DNA of 64,000 nt from Blautia sp. GTDB lineage: Bacteria; Bacillota; Clostridia; Lachnospirales; Lachnospiraceae. Under the pieces are notes generated by a model. That model had not been told where the DNA came from and did not search any database. It saw only the letters and a list, made by a program, of their open reading frames with translations. Each line of letters begins with the position of its first letter. The first letter of the stretch is position 1. A program made the translations under genes and the position numbers. The stretch covers positions 20,628 to 84,627 of the forward strand of contig JAFUCO010000028.1 in the NCBI GenBank assembly GCA_017459635.1, given 5' to 3'. Shown here piece after piece: positions 35,679 through 44,781 of this stretch.

Positions 35679-36635
35679 ATGAGCAGTACTAAGAAATGGA
35701 TCACTACCGGTGTTATCATGCTGGCAGCTGGCGCGCTGCTTTGCGGAATATCTTTTACCGCCCTCGGATTTAATTTTGGAGGTCTGGATAAAGTCAAATT
35801 TGAAACGAACACATATGAGGTGAAGGATGATTTCCGGAATATAACCATAAAGGCAAATACGGAAGATATTAAGTTTACTCCTTCGGAAGACGGTGCGTGT
35901 AAGGTCGTCTGCTATGAGGAGGAAGATGATCCTCATCAGGTGAATGTACAGGGGGATACCCTGACAATAGACAGGAAGGAAAAAAACAAGTGGCATCTCT
36001 TCAGTATAAAAACGGAAACCCCATGGATTACAGTATATCTTCCAAATGATAAATACAATACGCTTTCCATTGATGCAGATACAGGCGATGTGGATATACC
36101 TGAGGATTTTTCATTCGATGACATAACCTTAAGTCTTGATACCGGAGATATAAACTGCCGGGCGAAGGCAGCAGGCGATGCGAACATTAAGACTGATACC
36201 GGGGACATTACTGTTCACGGACTATCCGCTGACAGTATGAAGCTTATATCTGATACAGGAAGAATAGATATTGCGGATGTAAACCTTTTAGGAGATATGG
36301 ATATTCGTGAAAGCAGCGGAGAGGTCTTTATGGAAAATGTGACCGGCAGGAATTTTACATCAAACGGGAGTACCGGCGACCTGACCATGAAAAATGTTGT
36401 CGTTACAGGAGAATTCAATCTTGAAAGAGATACCGGCGACATAGAATGGAATGGATGCGATGCTGAGACCATATACGTAAAGACAGATACCGGCGACATT
36501 ACCGGAACGTTGCTCTCGGATAAGGTGTATATCACGGAAACTGATACCGGAAGCGTTGACGTACCAAAAACAACCACCGGAGGAAGATGCGAGATAACAA
36601 CTGACACCGGCGATATAAGAATCAGTGTTAAATAA
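35679..36635 (+). CDS. DUF4097 beta-solenoid surface protein
   Basis: The 318-aa protein has an N-terminal membrane anchor (about 8-30) and a long DUF4097 region made of strands ending in a repeated DTGDI or DTGxI core (at least eight occurrences), typical of the YvlB/LiaG-like beta-helical domain. It is the last gene of the PadR operon. Its stop codon is the first triplet of a 15-bp minisatellite. Confidence 0.85.
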   Translation: MSSTKKWITTGVIMLAAGALLCGISFTALGFNFGGLDKVKFETNTYEVKDDFRNITIKANTEDIKFTPSEDGACKVVCYEEEDDPHQVNVQGDTLTIDRKEKNKWHLFSIKTETPWITVYLPNDKYNTLSIDADTGDVDIPEDFSFDDITLSLDTGDINCRAKAAGDANIKTDTGDITVHGLSADSMKLISDTGRIDIADVNLLGDMDIRESSGEVFMENVTGRNFTSNGSTGDLTMKNVVVTGEFNLERDTGDIEWNGCDAETIYVKTDTGDITGTLLSDKVYITETDTGSVDVPKTTTGGRCEITTDTGDIRISVK

Positions 36636-36736
36636 GAAACTGCGTGATAAGAAACTGCGTGATAAAAAACTGCGTGATAAGAAACTGCGGAATAAGAAAC
36701 TGCAGAATAAGAAACTGCGGAAAAAGTAACTGTGAA
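36632..36736. repeat. 15-bp minisatellite starting at the DUF4097 stop codon
   Basis: Seven units of ATAAGAAACTGCGTG or close variants. The first unit contains the stop codon TAA. The sequence AGAATCAGTGT before the array is repeated just after it (36741-36751), so the array may have expanded within a duplication. Confidence 0.85.
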
Positions 36737-36775
36737 AACAAGAATCAGTGTACAATAAGAAGCATAATAACACCG

Positions 36776-36810
36776 CCCTGCCGGCGCGGGCAGTCCCGCT
36801 GCCGGCAGGG
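36776..36810. other. GC-rich hairpin before the HD-GYP gene
   Basis: CCCTGCCGGC-GCGGG pairs with CCCGC-T-GCCGGCAGGG around CAGT. There is no T-run. It lies about 28 nt before the start codon of the next gene and may act in its leader. Confidence 0.6.
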
Positions 36811-36838
36811 TATTCGGCCGTGAGGGAGGAACCATCAG

Positions 36839-38578
36839 TTGACAACGATGTTTTATGGTGGAATATTTACTGCGTCTCTGATATGCGCCGCAATCTATAT
36901 ATTTATGTGGCATAAGCATTTTGATGTGAACTTTACTATGGTTTTCACGCTTGTGCCGATCTCTGCACTGGGGTATCTGCTTTCGTCTACAGTAAGAAAG
37001 CCTGACAGCGCGATCATAGCCCAGCAGATCATATATATAGGTGGAATATTTTTGCAGCTGTTTATTGTGCTCAGCATTTTTAACCTGTGCAGGATAAATA
37101 TACCAGGATGGCTTCGAACAGCCCTTTTTGTTATTTGCGTCCTGATCTATGGCTCTGTCCTTACGATAGGATATATGGACATTTTCTACAAGTCGGTATC
37201 ATTTGAGCTTAAAGACGGCAAACCGCTGCTGATCAAAGAATACGGCCTCATGCATATGGCTTTCTACGTGCTGGTGTGCGTGTTCCTTATCTCGGGGATC
37301 ACTGCGATAGTCTATTCATGGATAAAAAAGAAAGACGTGCCGAGGCGCATTCTGCTCCTTCTTATCATTCCGGATTCCGTGTGTGTACTGACATACTTTG
37401 TCTGGCTCAAGGTTTTTGGGAACAATATTGACCTTGTGCCGCTGGGGTATGTGGTCTCTGAGCTCGTTTTTCTCCGCATCGCATACAGGGTAAATCTGTA
37501 TGATGTGGGCGAAACGGTGATCGATTCAATGATACAGGAGCAGAAGGTCGGGTATATTTCTTTTGACTTTAAATTCCGCTATCTCGGGAGCAACCATATC
37601 GCGAAGGAGCTTGTGCCGGAGCTTGAAGATGTGGCGGTTGATGAGCTGTTCGGATATAAACCTTCACAGAGAAAGATAAGGCACTTCCTGGACAGCTTCA
37701 AAGAAAACACAGACAACAACACCTTCGTTTATACTGTGCATGACGATTCCGGAAATGAAGAGAATGACAGGATCTACAATGGAAATGTCAACTATCTTTA
37801 TGACGGGAACCGCAGGCGCGGTTACATCGTCACGTTTATCGATGATACTGCCAACAAAAAGTACATCAGGCTTCTGGACACCTACAATGAAAAGCTGCAA
37901 AGCGAGGTGGATGAAAAGACAAAACACATTGTGGAGATGCATGACAACCTTATCATGAGTCTTGCAATGATGGTTGAAAGCAGGGACAATTCCACCGGAG
38001 GACATATCAAGAGGACGAGCGAGGGAGTACGGATACTGATAGGAGAAATCCTGAAGGAAGGAGTACTGCCTCTGTCAGATGAGTTCTGCCGGGATGTCAT
38101 TAAGGCCGCGCCAATGCATGACCTTGGAAAGATAGCCGTGGATGATGCAGTACTCAGAAAACCGGGCAGATTTACAGATGAAGAATATGAGAAGATGAAA
38201 CAGCATGCGGCAGAGGGCTCGAAGGTCATACATGAGATTCTGCTCAATACGGATGATGAATCCTTCAAGGCTATAGCGGAAAATGTGGCTCATTACCACC
38301 ACGAGAGATGGGATGGTTCCGGATACCCCGAAGGACTTAAAGGTGACCAGATCCCTGTAGAAGCAAGGATAATGGCAATAGCCGACGTGTATGACGCCCT
38401 TGTGAGCAAACGAGTATACAAAGAAGCCTTTGATTTTCAGAAAGCTGACCGTATTATCCTCGAAGGCATGGGAACCCAGTTTGATCCCCTCCTGAAACCA
38501 GCCTATAATAAAGCAAGACCAGAATTGGAAAAATACTACATGACACAGGCAGACACAGGAAAAGAAATTGCCAGATGA
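36839..38578 (+). CDS. Membrane HD-GYP domain phosphohydrolase, putative cyclic-di-GMP phosphodiesterase
   Basis: The 579-aa protein starts with a seven-segment membrane sensor region (about 1-225, histidine-kinase N-terminal 7TM-like), a PAS-like part (about 230-345), a short coiled coil (SEVDEKTKHIVEMHDNL) and a C-terminal HD-GYP domain. HDLGKIAVDD holds the HD pair and HHERWDGSGYPEG holds the GYP motif, so the catalytic residues look intact. The start is TTG at 36839, 9 nt after GGGAGG; the next ATG is too far from a site. It converges on a GGDEF protein at 38678-41479. Confidence 0.88.
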   Translation: MTTMFYGGIFTASLICAAIYIFMWHKHFDVNFTMVFTLVPISALGYLLSSTVRKPDSAIIAQQIIYIGGIFLQLFIVLSIFNLCRINIPGWLRTALFVICVLIYGSVLTIGYMDIFYKSVSFELKDGKPLLIKEYGLMHMAFYVLVCVFLISGITAIVYSWIKKKDVPRRILLLLIIPDSVCVLTYFVWLKVFGNNIDLVPLGYVVSELVFLRIAYRVNLYDVGETVIDSMIQEQKVGYISFDFKFRYLGSNHIAKELVPELEDVAVDELFGYKPSQRKIRHFLDSFKENTDNNTFVYTVHDDSGNEENDRIYNGNVNYLYDGNRRRGYIVTFIDDTANKKYIRLLDTYNEKLQSEVDEKTKHIVEMHDNLIMSLAMMVESRDNSTGGHIKRTSEGVRILIGEILKEGVLPLSDEFCRDVIKAAPMHDLGKIAVDDAVLRKPGRFTDEEYEKMKQHAAEGSKVIHEILLNTDDESFKAIAENVAHYHHERWDGSGYPEGLKGDQIPVEARIMAIADVYDALVSKRVYKEAFDFQKADRIILEGMGTQFDPLLKPAYNKARPELEKYYMTQADTGKEIAR

Positions 38579-38615
38579 AAAAAATCTGTTATACAGTCGC
38601 AAGAGGCATGCCCGT

Positions 38616-38665
38616 AAGACAAGGGACGGTTCTCTGTCTTAAGACAGAGAACCGTCCCTTGTCTT
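38616..38665. repeat. Dispersed palindrome family, complete copy
   Basis: Arms AAGACAAGGGACGGTTCTCT and complement meet at TCTTAAGA. It lies between the convergent HD-GYP and GGDEF genes. Confidence 0.85.
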
Positions 38666-38677
38666 GCTTGTCCTGTT

Positions 38678-41479
38678 CTATGCGCGCCCATGAAACTTAT
38701 TTTTTTCTTTGAACATTTCCATATCTGAATTCTTCAGCCCTTCATCGAAGTCGAATTCGCCCTCAGATTGTGAACACACCCCGTAAGAGAATGTAAGCGG
38801 CACATCCTTAACGCTGTAGGATTCGGCATCTTTTTTCATTTCGGCCATTATCTTATCAATCTGATCCTGTCCGACACCCCTCGCAAGGATAAGGAATTCA
38901 TCGCCGCCGGTACGGAACACGGTATAGGGCTCTCCGCTGAAATGGCGGCTCAGAAGCCCGGCAATATTTTTCAGCAGCTGATCGCCCACATCATGCCCAT
39001 GAGTGTCGTTGGCCATCTTCAGATTGTTAAGATCAATTGACACAAAACTGACAGGATATGCGGCGCCCGGCAGAAGCATACTGCTCCAGACATTAATATA
39101 ATTCCGGTTGAAAAGCCCTGTCAGATAATCCTTGTACGCGATCTCCTCCAGATGCTCCTTCTCCTTCTGCATGTATTCATCCTCAAGAGCATGACGCAGC
39201 CTGCGGTCCCGTACCCTTACAACTAGGGCCGCTGTCAGGACAACCAGAAGAAGGCCGGCAGCAGCTGCCGCCGCAATGAATGCCGGATGCAGGTACCAGG
39301 GAAACTTTTTGGCAAAAGGAAGTTCGATCTCCTGAACGACCTCCCCGGTCCTGTAATCCCGGATACCGTAATGGAAAGTATAATTCCCGCCCCGCAGGTT
39401 GGTGTAGGTGATATCTCCCAGAGAATTCAGCCGGGAAACAGTTTCTTTGTCGTCAAAGCCCTCCAGATAATAGAAGACAAACGGGTTTACAGTCCGGTAG
39501 GACAGCGTGTATGCATTTATCTTGATACGCAGCACATCTGCAGGAAGAACGAGAGGAGCCTGTTCATCCGGAAACAGTATCTCGCCATCCGTCTCGATAC
39601 TGTCTACAGTAAGCATGAAATGGCTGGAATCCTGCTCATAGAAATCCGTATTCAAAGTGAAAACTCCGCCTGTACCACAAAGATAAAGCACATCGCCGCT
39701 CAGGCAGGGGAAGGAATTCGGGGTGATCTCGTAGGGCAGTCCGTCATCATGACGGTACATCAGGTACTTCGGTTCCTCATCGAACAGCAGTGATTCCTCG
39801 GTAGTCCAGTAGATCCCGGAACCGGTGAGAAGCCATGCATCCCCATTCTCCAGGATTATCAGATCCAGGTTATTAGTGGAAGGAAACTGGCTTATCGAAG
39901 TGATGTTCCCCTCACTGTCCAGAAAATCAACATTGTTCCCGGTAACCAGCCAGACACCGTCATATTTTTCACTCCGGTATTCCTTCATGATCACATTGGA
40001 GCTTAGCCCGTTTTTGGCAGTATACCGGCCGGTGATCTCGCCGTCCTTAAGGACATAAATCCCGGTACCGTCCGACCCCAGATAAAAGAGATCCCCGAAT
40101 TTTTCTGCACTCAATATGCGGAAGTTCAGCTCCTGCGGATGGTTTGCAATATTTTTGACAGTATTTTCAGATATAATATATGCGCCTGCATCCGTACCTG
40201 CCAGGATTCCTTCATCTGTTTCCGAGAGAGAACGGAAATTGTTGGACAGAAGCTCCGGATATTTTTCCCTGTTGTAGGAAACCAGCTCCCCCTCAGGCGT
40301 ATAGCAGAACAGGCCTTTATTCATTGTGCCTATCCAGAGATTGCCCTCGGAATCAGCCAAAAGAGAACGTACCCTGGCATTCCCGACAGCCTGAAAAGGC
40401 GCGTCTTCAGTCTGCTTGTAGTCAGACATGCTAAGGCTCACCAGCCCCGAATCATGTCCGATATAAAGGGTATCCCCTACATGCTGGACCGCATTTACCA
40501 CCATGGAGGACAGTCCGGCGCTCTGGCTGACATCGCTGAACTGGCACAGAGAAACCTCCAGAACACCCTGGCGTGAAGACACAAACCAGTAGTTGTTCTC
40601 CGCATCCGTCATCATCTCGCCCACAGAGTTGTCCATCAGAAGGTTCTGGATACGAAGCGCCCCGTCAATGTAAACACCGACTCCGTCATCGGCACATATC
40701 CACCAGATCCCGGACTCTTCACAGCGTATGTCATTGATGCAGGAAAGCCCCGGCATCGAAAGTACATCCATCAGTTCAAACTGCTCACTGAACACCAGAA
40801 TTTCGTTTCCGGATGTGCCTACGAGGAAGGTATTATCCTCCGGGTTAAAACAGACTGAACGCAGAGTGTAATCCCCGTCCGGATCTACTGCGGTGCAATC
40901 AGCTCCATCCAATAAGAAAAGAAGACCTTTCTTCGTAATCCCCAGCAGCCTTCCATCCGGAAGACAGAGAAGATGTTCGATTTCCTGGTCGTTGAGATCC
41001 GGTATATCGATATGAATGACCGAGCCGTCTTCAACCGTTGCAATACCTTCAGAAGTGCCCAGGTACAGAACCCCGTCCGGAGACATAGCCATACAATCGA
41101 TGTTCTGGCTCACATGCCCTTTTCCGGGAACAGATTCAAAGTCGTTATTATCGTAAAGAAAAAGCCCCTTATCCGATGTGGCGATCCACAGCGCTCCGTC
41201 TACCCCGGCCAGCAGATCCGTAATACGTGTGATATGCCTATAGGCATAGGGCACCATCTGTTTACCGTCATACCGCACCAGCCCCCCGTACCCGCCGATC
41301 CATATGAACCCCTCGGAAGTCTGGGCAATAGCCTGTGTGGAAGTTGACAAAAGACCATCGTCCGATGTAAACAGAGTCTGGATATTACCGTCTATATAAA
41401 GATCCCTTTCATCTGCCTTCACTGCCCCCGGAAAGACCAGCAAAAGCAGCATTAGCACAAAAACAACCGTTTTCTTCAT
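38678..41479 (-). CDS. Two-component-propeller sensor with GGDEF domain, putative diguanylate cyclase
   Basis: The 933-aa protein has a signal peptide (cleavage near VKA-DE), a long extracytoplasmic beta-propeller with many reg_prop repeats (for example SEGFIWIGGYGGLVRYDG, GALWIATSDKGLFLYD), a Y_Y_Y domain (about 620-730), one membrane segment (about 735-760), a coiled linker and a C-terminal GGDEF domain. The motif GGDEF is intact at residues 858-862. I see no RxxD inhibitory site five residues upstream. It should make cyclic-di-GMP in response to an external signal, probably a polysaccharide or its fragments as in related propeller sensors. Confidence 0.88.
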   Translation of the reverse strand: MKKTVVFVLMLLLLVFPGAVKADERDLYIDGNIQTLFTSDDGLLSTSTQAIAQTSEGFIWIGGYGGLVRYDGKQMVPYAYRHITRITDLLAGVDGALWIATSDKGLFLYDNNDFESVPGKGHVSQNIDCMAMSPDGVLYLGTSEGIATVEDGSVIHIDIPDLNDQEIEHLLCLPDGRLLGITKKGLLFLLDGADCTAVDPDGDYTLRSVCFNPEDNTFLVGTSGNEILVFSEQFELMDVLSMPGLSCINDIRCEESGIWWICADDGVGVYIDGALRIQNLLMDNSVGEMMTDAENNYWFVSSRQGVLEVSLCQFSDVSQSAGLSSMVVNAVQHVGDTLYIGHDSGLVSLSMSDYKQTEDAPFQAVGNARVRSLLADSEGNLWIGTMNKGLFCYTPEGELVSYNREKYPELLSNNFRSLSETDEGILAGTDAGAYIISENTVKNIANHPQELNFRILSAEKFGDLFYLGSDGTGIYVLKDGEITGRYTAKNGLSSNVIMKEYRSEKYDGVWLVTGNNVDFLDSEGNITSISQFPSTNNLDLIILENGDAWLLTGSGIYWTTEESLLFDEEPKYLMYRHDDGLPYEITPNSFPCLSGDVLYLCGTGGVFTLNTDFYEQDSSHFMLTVDSIETDGEILFPDEQAPLVLPADVLRIKINAYTLSYRTVNPFVFYYLEGFDDKETVSRLNSLGDITYTNLRGGNYTFHYGIRDYRTGEVVQEIELPFAKKFPWYLHPAFIAAAAAAGLLLVVLTAALVVRVRDRRLRHALEDEYMQKEKEHLEEIAYKDYLTGLFNRNYINVWSSMLLPGAAYPVSFVSIDLNNLKMANDTHGHDVGDQLLKNIAGLLSRHFSGEPYTVFRTGGDEFLILARGVGQDQIDKIMAEMKKDAESYSVKDVPLTFSYGVCSQSEGEFDFDEGLKNSDMEMFKEKNKFHGRA

Positions 41480-41551
41480 TTATGGCTCCTTATAATAAGT
41501 AGAAAACAGCAGATGTTAATACGTAGAAACTTTATGTAATAATCGTTTTAT

Positions 41552-41580
41552 ATTTTAACAGATTATGAGCAAAAATACAA
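41552..41580 (-). promoter_or_regulatory. Promoter for the GGDEF sensor gene
   Basis: TTGTAT (41575-41580), 17-bp spacer, TAAAAT (41552-41557) on the minus strand, about 70 nt before the ATG. An AAGGAG site precedes the start. Confidence 0.7.
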
Positions 41581-41664
41581 TTAGTGTAACGAAATTGGTA
41601 GAATTGTCTGCGAGAACATAATAATAAGACAAAAACGATTCTCTGAAGAACCTGTCTCTTCTGA

Positions 41665-41694
41665 TTGCGTTTTTGTGTCTGATAAGTGTATACT
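41665..41694 (+). promoter_or_regulatory. Promoter for trxB
   Basis: TTGCGT (41665-41670), 18-bp spacer, TATACT (41689-41694). The trxB ATG is about 120 nt downstream; no riboswitch was recognised in the leader. With the divergent promoter this accounts for 41480-41813. Confidence 0.6.
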
Positions 41695-41813
41695 GTATTG
41701 AAATCAAATAATTGCAGTATGCTCAGGCAGGCTCCGTTACGGTTAAGTATCTCATAACAGAAAACCGGAACCGTGAGTACTTTTATTGAATAAGAAGGAG
41801 GATGCAAGATTAA

Positions 41814-42770
41814 ATGATATTTGACACAATTATAATCGGTGCCGGCCCTGCCGGCGCTTCCGCGGCAATATACGCCGCCCGTGCCGGACTGTCGGTACGG
41901 TGGCTCGACAACCGTTTTATTCCGGGAGGCCAGATCTCCGACAGCAGCTGCGTGGACAATTACCCGGGCCTTCCCGGTATTTCAGGAGCTGACCTTGGTG
42001 AAGCGATGGCAAAACATGCCGCAAACTTCTCCATGGAGCCGGTCCGGGAAAAGGTTTTAAAACTTGCTTTTAATAATGAAGATAAAACATGGTCGGTTCA
42101 CACAAAAAAGAACGATTATCAGGCCAGGACGATAATATACGCTGCCGGAGCTGCGCACCGCCGCCTGAATATCCCCGGCGAAGAAGAACTCTCCGGCTCA
42201 GGAGTATCATACTGCGCCTCCTGCGACGGGGCGTTCTTCAAAGGCCAGGACACAGTAGTAATAGGTGGAGGAAACACAGCCTGCGAGGATGCCCTGTTCC
42301 TGACAAAGCTTTGCCGTAAAGTATATCTGGTGCACAGAAGAGATGAGCTGAGAGCCGACAGAATACTGCAGGAGCTTGTAAAGAAAACAGACAATCTGGA
42401 GATAATCTGGAACCATATCCCCGAAAAAATAGAAGGAGATACCTGCGTGACCGGGCTCGGCATAAAAAGCACAATGCCGCATGCGGCCGAAGAACAGGCA
42501 GCAAGGATAATAGAAGCCTCAGGCGTATTCATAGCAGTGGGAATGGTACCAAATTCAGCTCTCCTCTCAGGCATAGCCTCACTGGACGAAACAGGTTATG
42601 TAATAGCAGGCGAAGACTGCGCAGCATCCGCACCAGGCCTGTTTGCCGCCGGAGATGTACGTACAAAACCGCTAAGGCAGATAGTAACAGCAGTAGCTGA
42701 CGGGGCAAATGCTGTGACCTCAGTGCAGAAATATCTCCATGAAACAGGGAATTCTGCACAAAATAAATAA
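41814..42770 (+). CDS. trxB: Thioredoxin reductase
   Basis: The 318-aa flavoprotein has the FAD-binding GAGPAGASAAIYAARAG at the N-terminus, the redox pair CASC-DGAFF (CxxC about residues 133-136), the NADPH-binding GGGNTACEDALFL and the C-terminal FAD block GLFAAGDVRTKPLRQIVTA. It passes electrons from NADPH to thioredoxin. No thioredoxin gene is adjacent. AAGGAGG precedes the ATG by about 9 nt. Length is normal. Confidence 0.92.
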   Translation: MIFDTIIIGAGPAGASAAIYAARAGLSVRWLDNRFIPGGQISDSSCVDNYPGLPGISGADLGEAMAKHAANFSMEPVREKVLKLAFNNEDKTWSVHTKKNDYQARTIIYAAGAAHRRLNIPGEEELSGSGVSYCASCDGAFFKGQDTVVIGGGNTACEDALFLTKLCRKVYLVHRRDELRADRILQELVKKTDNLEIIWNHIPEKIEGDTCVTGLGIKSTMPHAAEEQAARIIEASGVFIAVGMVPNSALLSGIASLDETGYVIAGEDCAASAPGLFAAGDVRTKPLRQIVTAVADGANAVTSVQKYLHETGNSAQNK

Positions 42771-42778
42771 CAGAAAAA

Positions 42779-42893
42779 TAAGACAGGGGACAGTTCTCTG
42801 TCTTATTTTTTATTCTGCAAGACAGCAAGATGTGGTGGTGATTCTCTGTCCTATTTGAGCAAAGCATGACAGAGAACCGTCCCCCATGTCATT
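42779..42893. repeat. Dispersed palindrome family, degenerate and enlarged copy
   Basis: AAGACAGGGGACAGTTCTCT and then TGTCTTATTTTT are followed by a second, damaged set (GATTCTCTGTC...GACAGAGAACCGTCCCCC-ATGTCATT). It appears to be two copies partly merged. It fills the first third of the gene-free stretch 42771-43146. Confidence 0.7.
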
Positions 42894-42943
42894 TAGATGG
42901 CATTTTGCACAAATAATTCGCAGCTCCAACGCAGGATTAAAAC

Positions 42944-42972
42944 TTGACATAATTAATTTGTTATGGTATTAT
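42944..42972 (+). promoter_or_regulatory. Promoter for the NlpC/P60 hydrolase gene
   Basis: TTGACA (42944-42949), 17-bp spacer, TATTAT (42967-42972). It leaves a leader of about 165 nt with two CTGCAGCTG palindromes (near 43068 and 43111). NlpC/P60 genes are often under a cyclic-di-AMP riboswitch; I could not find its conserved core here. Confidence 0.75.
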
Positions 42973-43146
42973 GCACCAATCATTGCAAAAGCTTAACAGA
43001 AATGTAATAAAAGCAAGCGTTGATAAAAGAAAAAGAAATAAAATCGTAATGTTTTCTTTTGCGTGAACTGCAGCTGCCAACATCCGGAAATCCTCCTGAA
43101 GGAAGATTAATACCTGCAGCTGCGATGAAAAGGAGTGTAGAATTAT

Positions 43147-44052
43147 ATGAAAAGCAGAAGCAATATAATAGGAAAACATGCAGCGATCCTGGCGCTCGCG
43201 CTCAGCACTACGCTTACTGCGGGTGCATTCAGCATCCAGGCAGCCGAAATGTCATCAGAAGAATCAAAAGCAGAGTCCCTGACAGAATACGATTTCGGAG
43301 ATGTACTTGACACTCTTGCAAGCCGCCTGGACGAAATGGCAGCAGGGAACAGTCTTTCATCAGAAACAGAAAGCGCAGACGGCGAACTCATTCTGGATGA
43401 CGACAGCTCCGCCGATGTCCTGTCAGTAGATGCAGAAGAATCAGGTAAAATTGGCGACCCAGATGCATCATCTCCCGATGGTGAACTGATAACCGACTCA
43501 CAGAACACAGAAGAAAGTGATCTGGAAGATGATAATGAAGCCGGAATAGAAGATGCTGATACAGAAGAAACCACTTTGGAAGAATCTGAAGTAGATGTAC
43601 TTTCCATGATCTCGGATACCGTAGGGGATGTTCTTGAAAGCGCAGGCCTGCTGAGCGCAGGTGAAGAAGGAAGCTTCTGGAGTGAAGCAAACCGTCTCTC
43701 CAAAAGAGAACAGATAGTAGAGTACGCCCTGCAGTTTGTGGGAAATCCCTATGTCTGGGGAGGCACAAGCCTCACAAATGGTGCCGACTGCTCCGGATTC
43801 GTACTTTCAGTCCTTTCAGAATTCGGCTATTCCCTTCCAAGAGTGGCCGTAGACCAGTACAACGCATCAACCAAAAAAGACCTCTCCGCCCTGGAACCAG
43901 GTGATCTTGTTTTCTACGGCGGCGGAATAACCCACGTTGCAATGTACATAGGCGATGGCCAGATAGTCCACGCCGCAAACTCAAGGCTGGGAATAATAGT
44001 ATCAGACATAACATGGATGAACCCGGTAGGAGCCGGAACATACCTGGAATGA
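43147..44052 (+). CDS. Secreted NlpC/P60 peptidoglycan endopeptidase
   Basis: The 301-aa protein has a signal peptide (cleavage near SIQAAE), a long acidic Ser/Glu/Asp linker (about 35-180), and a C-terminal NlpC/P60 domain. Catalytic residues are C215 in NGADCSGFVLS, H263 in THVAMYIGD and H275 in IVHAANS. It should cut peptide stems in the cell wall. No SH3 or LysM binding module is present; the acidic linker is shared in style with the neighbours at 47308 and 63290. A hairpin follows the stop. Confidence 0.9.
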   Translation: MKSRSNIIGKHAAILALALSTTLTAGAFSIQAAEMSSEESKAESLTEYDFGDVLDTLASRLDEMAAGNSLSSETESADGELILDDDSSADVLSVDAEESGKIGDPDASSPDGELITDSQNTEESDLEDDNEAGIEDADTEETTLEESEVDVLSMISDTVGDVLESAGLLSAGEEGSFWSEANRLSKREQIVEYALQFVGNPYVWGGTSLTNGADCSGFVLSVLSEFGYSLPRVAVDQYNASTKKDLSALEPGDLVFYGGGITHVAMYIGDGQIVHAANSRLGIIVSDITWMNPVGAGTYLE

Positions 44053-44065
44053 TAAAGCCGGATAA

Positions 44066-44100
44066 GAGGGCTGTGGAAAAACCATTTTCCACAGCCCTTA
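44066..44100. terminator. Hairpin after the NlpC/P60 gene
   Basis: AGGGCTGTGGAAAA and TTTTCCACAGCCCT form a perfect 14-bp stem with loop ACCA. The following bases are TAAAGACG, so the T-run is poor. It is the same family as the hairpins at 7272-7314 and 49530-49570. Confidence 0.65.
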
Positions 44101-44179
44101 AAGACGTTTTCCACATTAAGGTCCGCCCAAAAACACGGAAAACATAAGGTTATACACAAAGTTTTCCACATTTTCCACA
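44072..44179. other. Cluster of TTTTCCACA / TTATACACA motifs (DnaA-box-like)
   Basis: Six 9-mers in 108 bp resemble DnaA boxes: TTTTCCACA at 44085-44093, 44107-44115, 44162-44170 and 44171-44179, its complement at 44072-44080, and TTATACACA (an exact TTATNCACA match) at 44150-44158. Two of them form the hairpin after the NlpC gene. The stretch is between the NlpC gene and the ribosomal/secE block. Confidence 0.5.
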
Positions 44180-44244
44180 TTTTTCCCCGTAAAAACAGTA
44201 TCTTTTCTGTCACTGATTATACTGCTGAATTATTACAAAACCCG

Positions 44245-44273
44245 TTGACGAAGCCTCGTATTTATGATAAGAT
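44245..44273 (+). promoter_or_regulatory. Promoter of the rpmG-secE-nusG-rplK-rplA operon
   Basis: TTGACG (44245-44250), 17-bp spacer, TAAGAT (44268-44273), about 107 bp before the rpmG GTG. The leader contains TCAGG...CCTGA around a run of T. Confidence 0.7.
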
Positions 44274-44380
44274 ACGGGATGCGACATGGTATCAGGTCTT
44301 TTTTTTATGCCTGAAAAGCTGACGGATACAGCCCGAAGGCACAAAGAAGACCAACTTTAATAAAACTGGAGGTGGAAGTT

Positions 44381-44530
44381 GTGCGTGTAAGAATTACATT
44401 GGCATGCACCGAGTGCAAGCAGCGTAACTACAATACGACGAAGGAAAAGAAGAATCATCCCGATCGTCTTGAAACCAAAAAGTATTGCAGGTTCTGCCGT
44501 ACTCACACATTGCACAAGGAAACAAAGTAA
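44381..44530 (+). CDS. rpmG: Ribosomal protein bL33
   Basis: This 49-aa protein ([17 protein letters not shown]...[15 protein letters not shown]) is the zinc-binding form of L33 with two CxxC pairs (ACTEC and YCRFC). It starts at GTG with TGGAGGTGG 6 nt upstream. It heads the operon that continues with secE and nusG, the normal order in Firmicutes. It is too short for default gene finders with long cutoffs. Confidence 0.93.
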   Translation: MRVRITLACTECKQRNYNTTKEKKNHPDRLETKKYCRFCRTHTLHKETK

Positions 44531-44555
44531 TCACCAGACACGAGAGGCTTTATAA

Positions 44556-44765
44556 ATGGCTAAAGAAGAAAATAAGAAGGCTGCAAAAGGCCAGAAGAGC
44601 TGGTTTCAGGGAGTCAAAGCCGAGTTTAACAAGATTGTCTGGACGGACAGAAACACACTGGTTAAGCAGACAGGCGTAGTTGTTACCGTGACTGCAATAC
44701 TCTGTGTGATCATCAGCATCATGGATGCTGCAATCCTTCAGGGAGTCAACTTCCTGGTGAGATAA
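44556..44765 (+). CDS. secE: Preprotein translocase subunit SecE
   Basis: The 69-aa protein has the SecE block WFQGVKAEFNKIVWTDRNTL and one C-terminal membrane segment (about 38-62). It is the small essential subunit that clamps SecY. The position between rpmG and nusG is conserved in bacteria. GAGAGG precedes the ATG at about 9 nt. Confidence 0.94.
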   Translation: MAKEENKKAAKGQKSWFQGVKAEFNKIVWTDRNTLVKQTGVVVTVTAILCVIISIMDAAILQGVNFLVR

Positions 44766-44781
44766 AGGCAAAGGTGGTCAT

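Noticed and set aside
36215-36919. 234-codon minus frame with SAVSY repeats
   Set aside because: The repeats come from the 15-bp minisatellite after DUF4097, and the rest is antisense to that gene. No start signal.
42980-43146. Cyclic-di-AMP (ydaO-type) riboswitch before the NlpC/P60 gene
   Set aside because: The leader length and gene type fit, but the conserved core sequences are not present; only two CTGCAGCTG palindromes were found.
44072-44179. Chromosomal origin (oriC)
   Set aside because: DnaA-like boxes cluster here, but there is no dnaA, dnaN, gyrase or rnpA-rpmH, no AT-rich unwinding region of note, and most boxes differ from the consensus.
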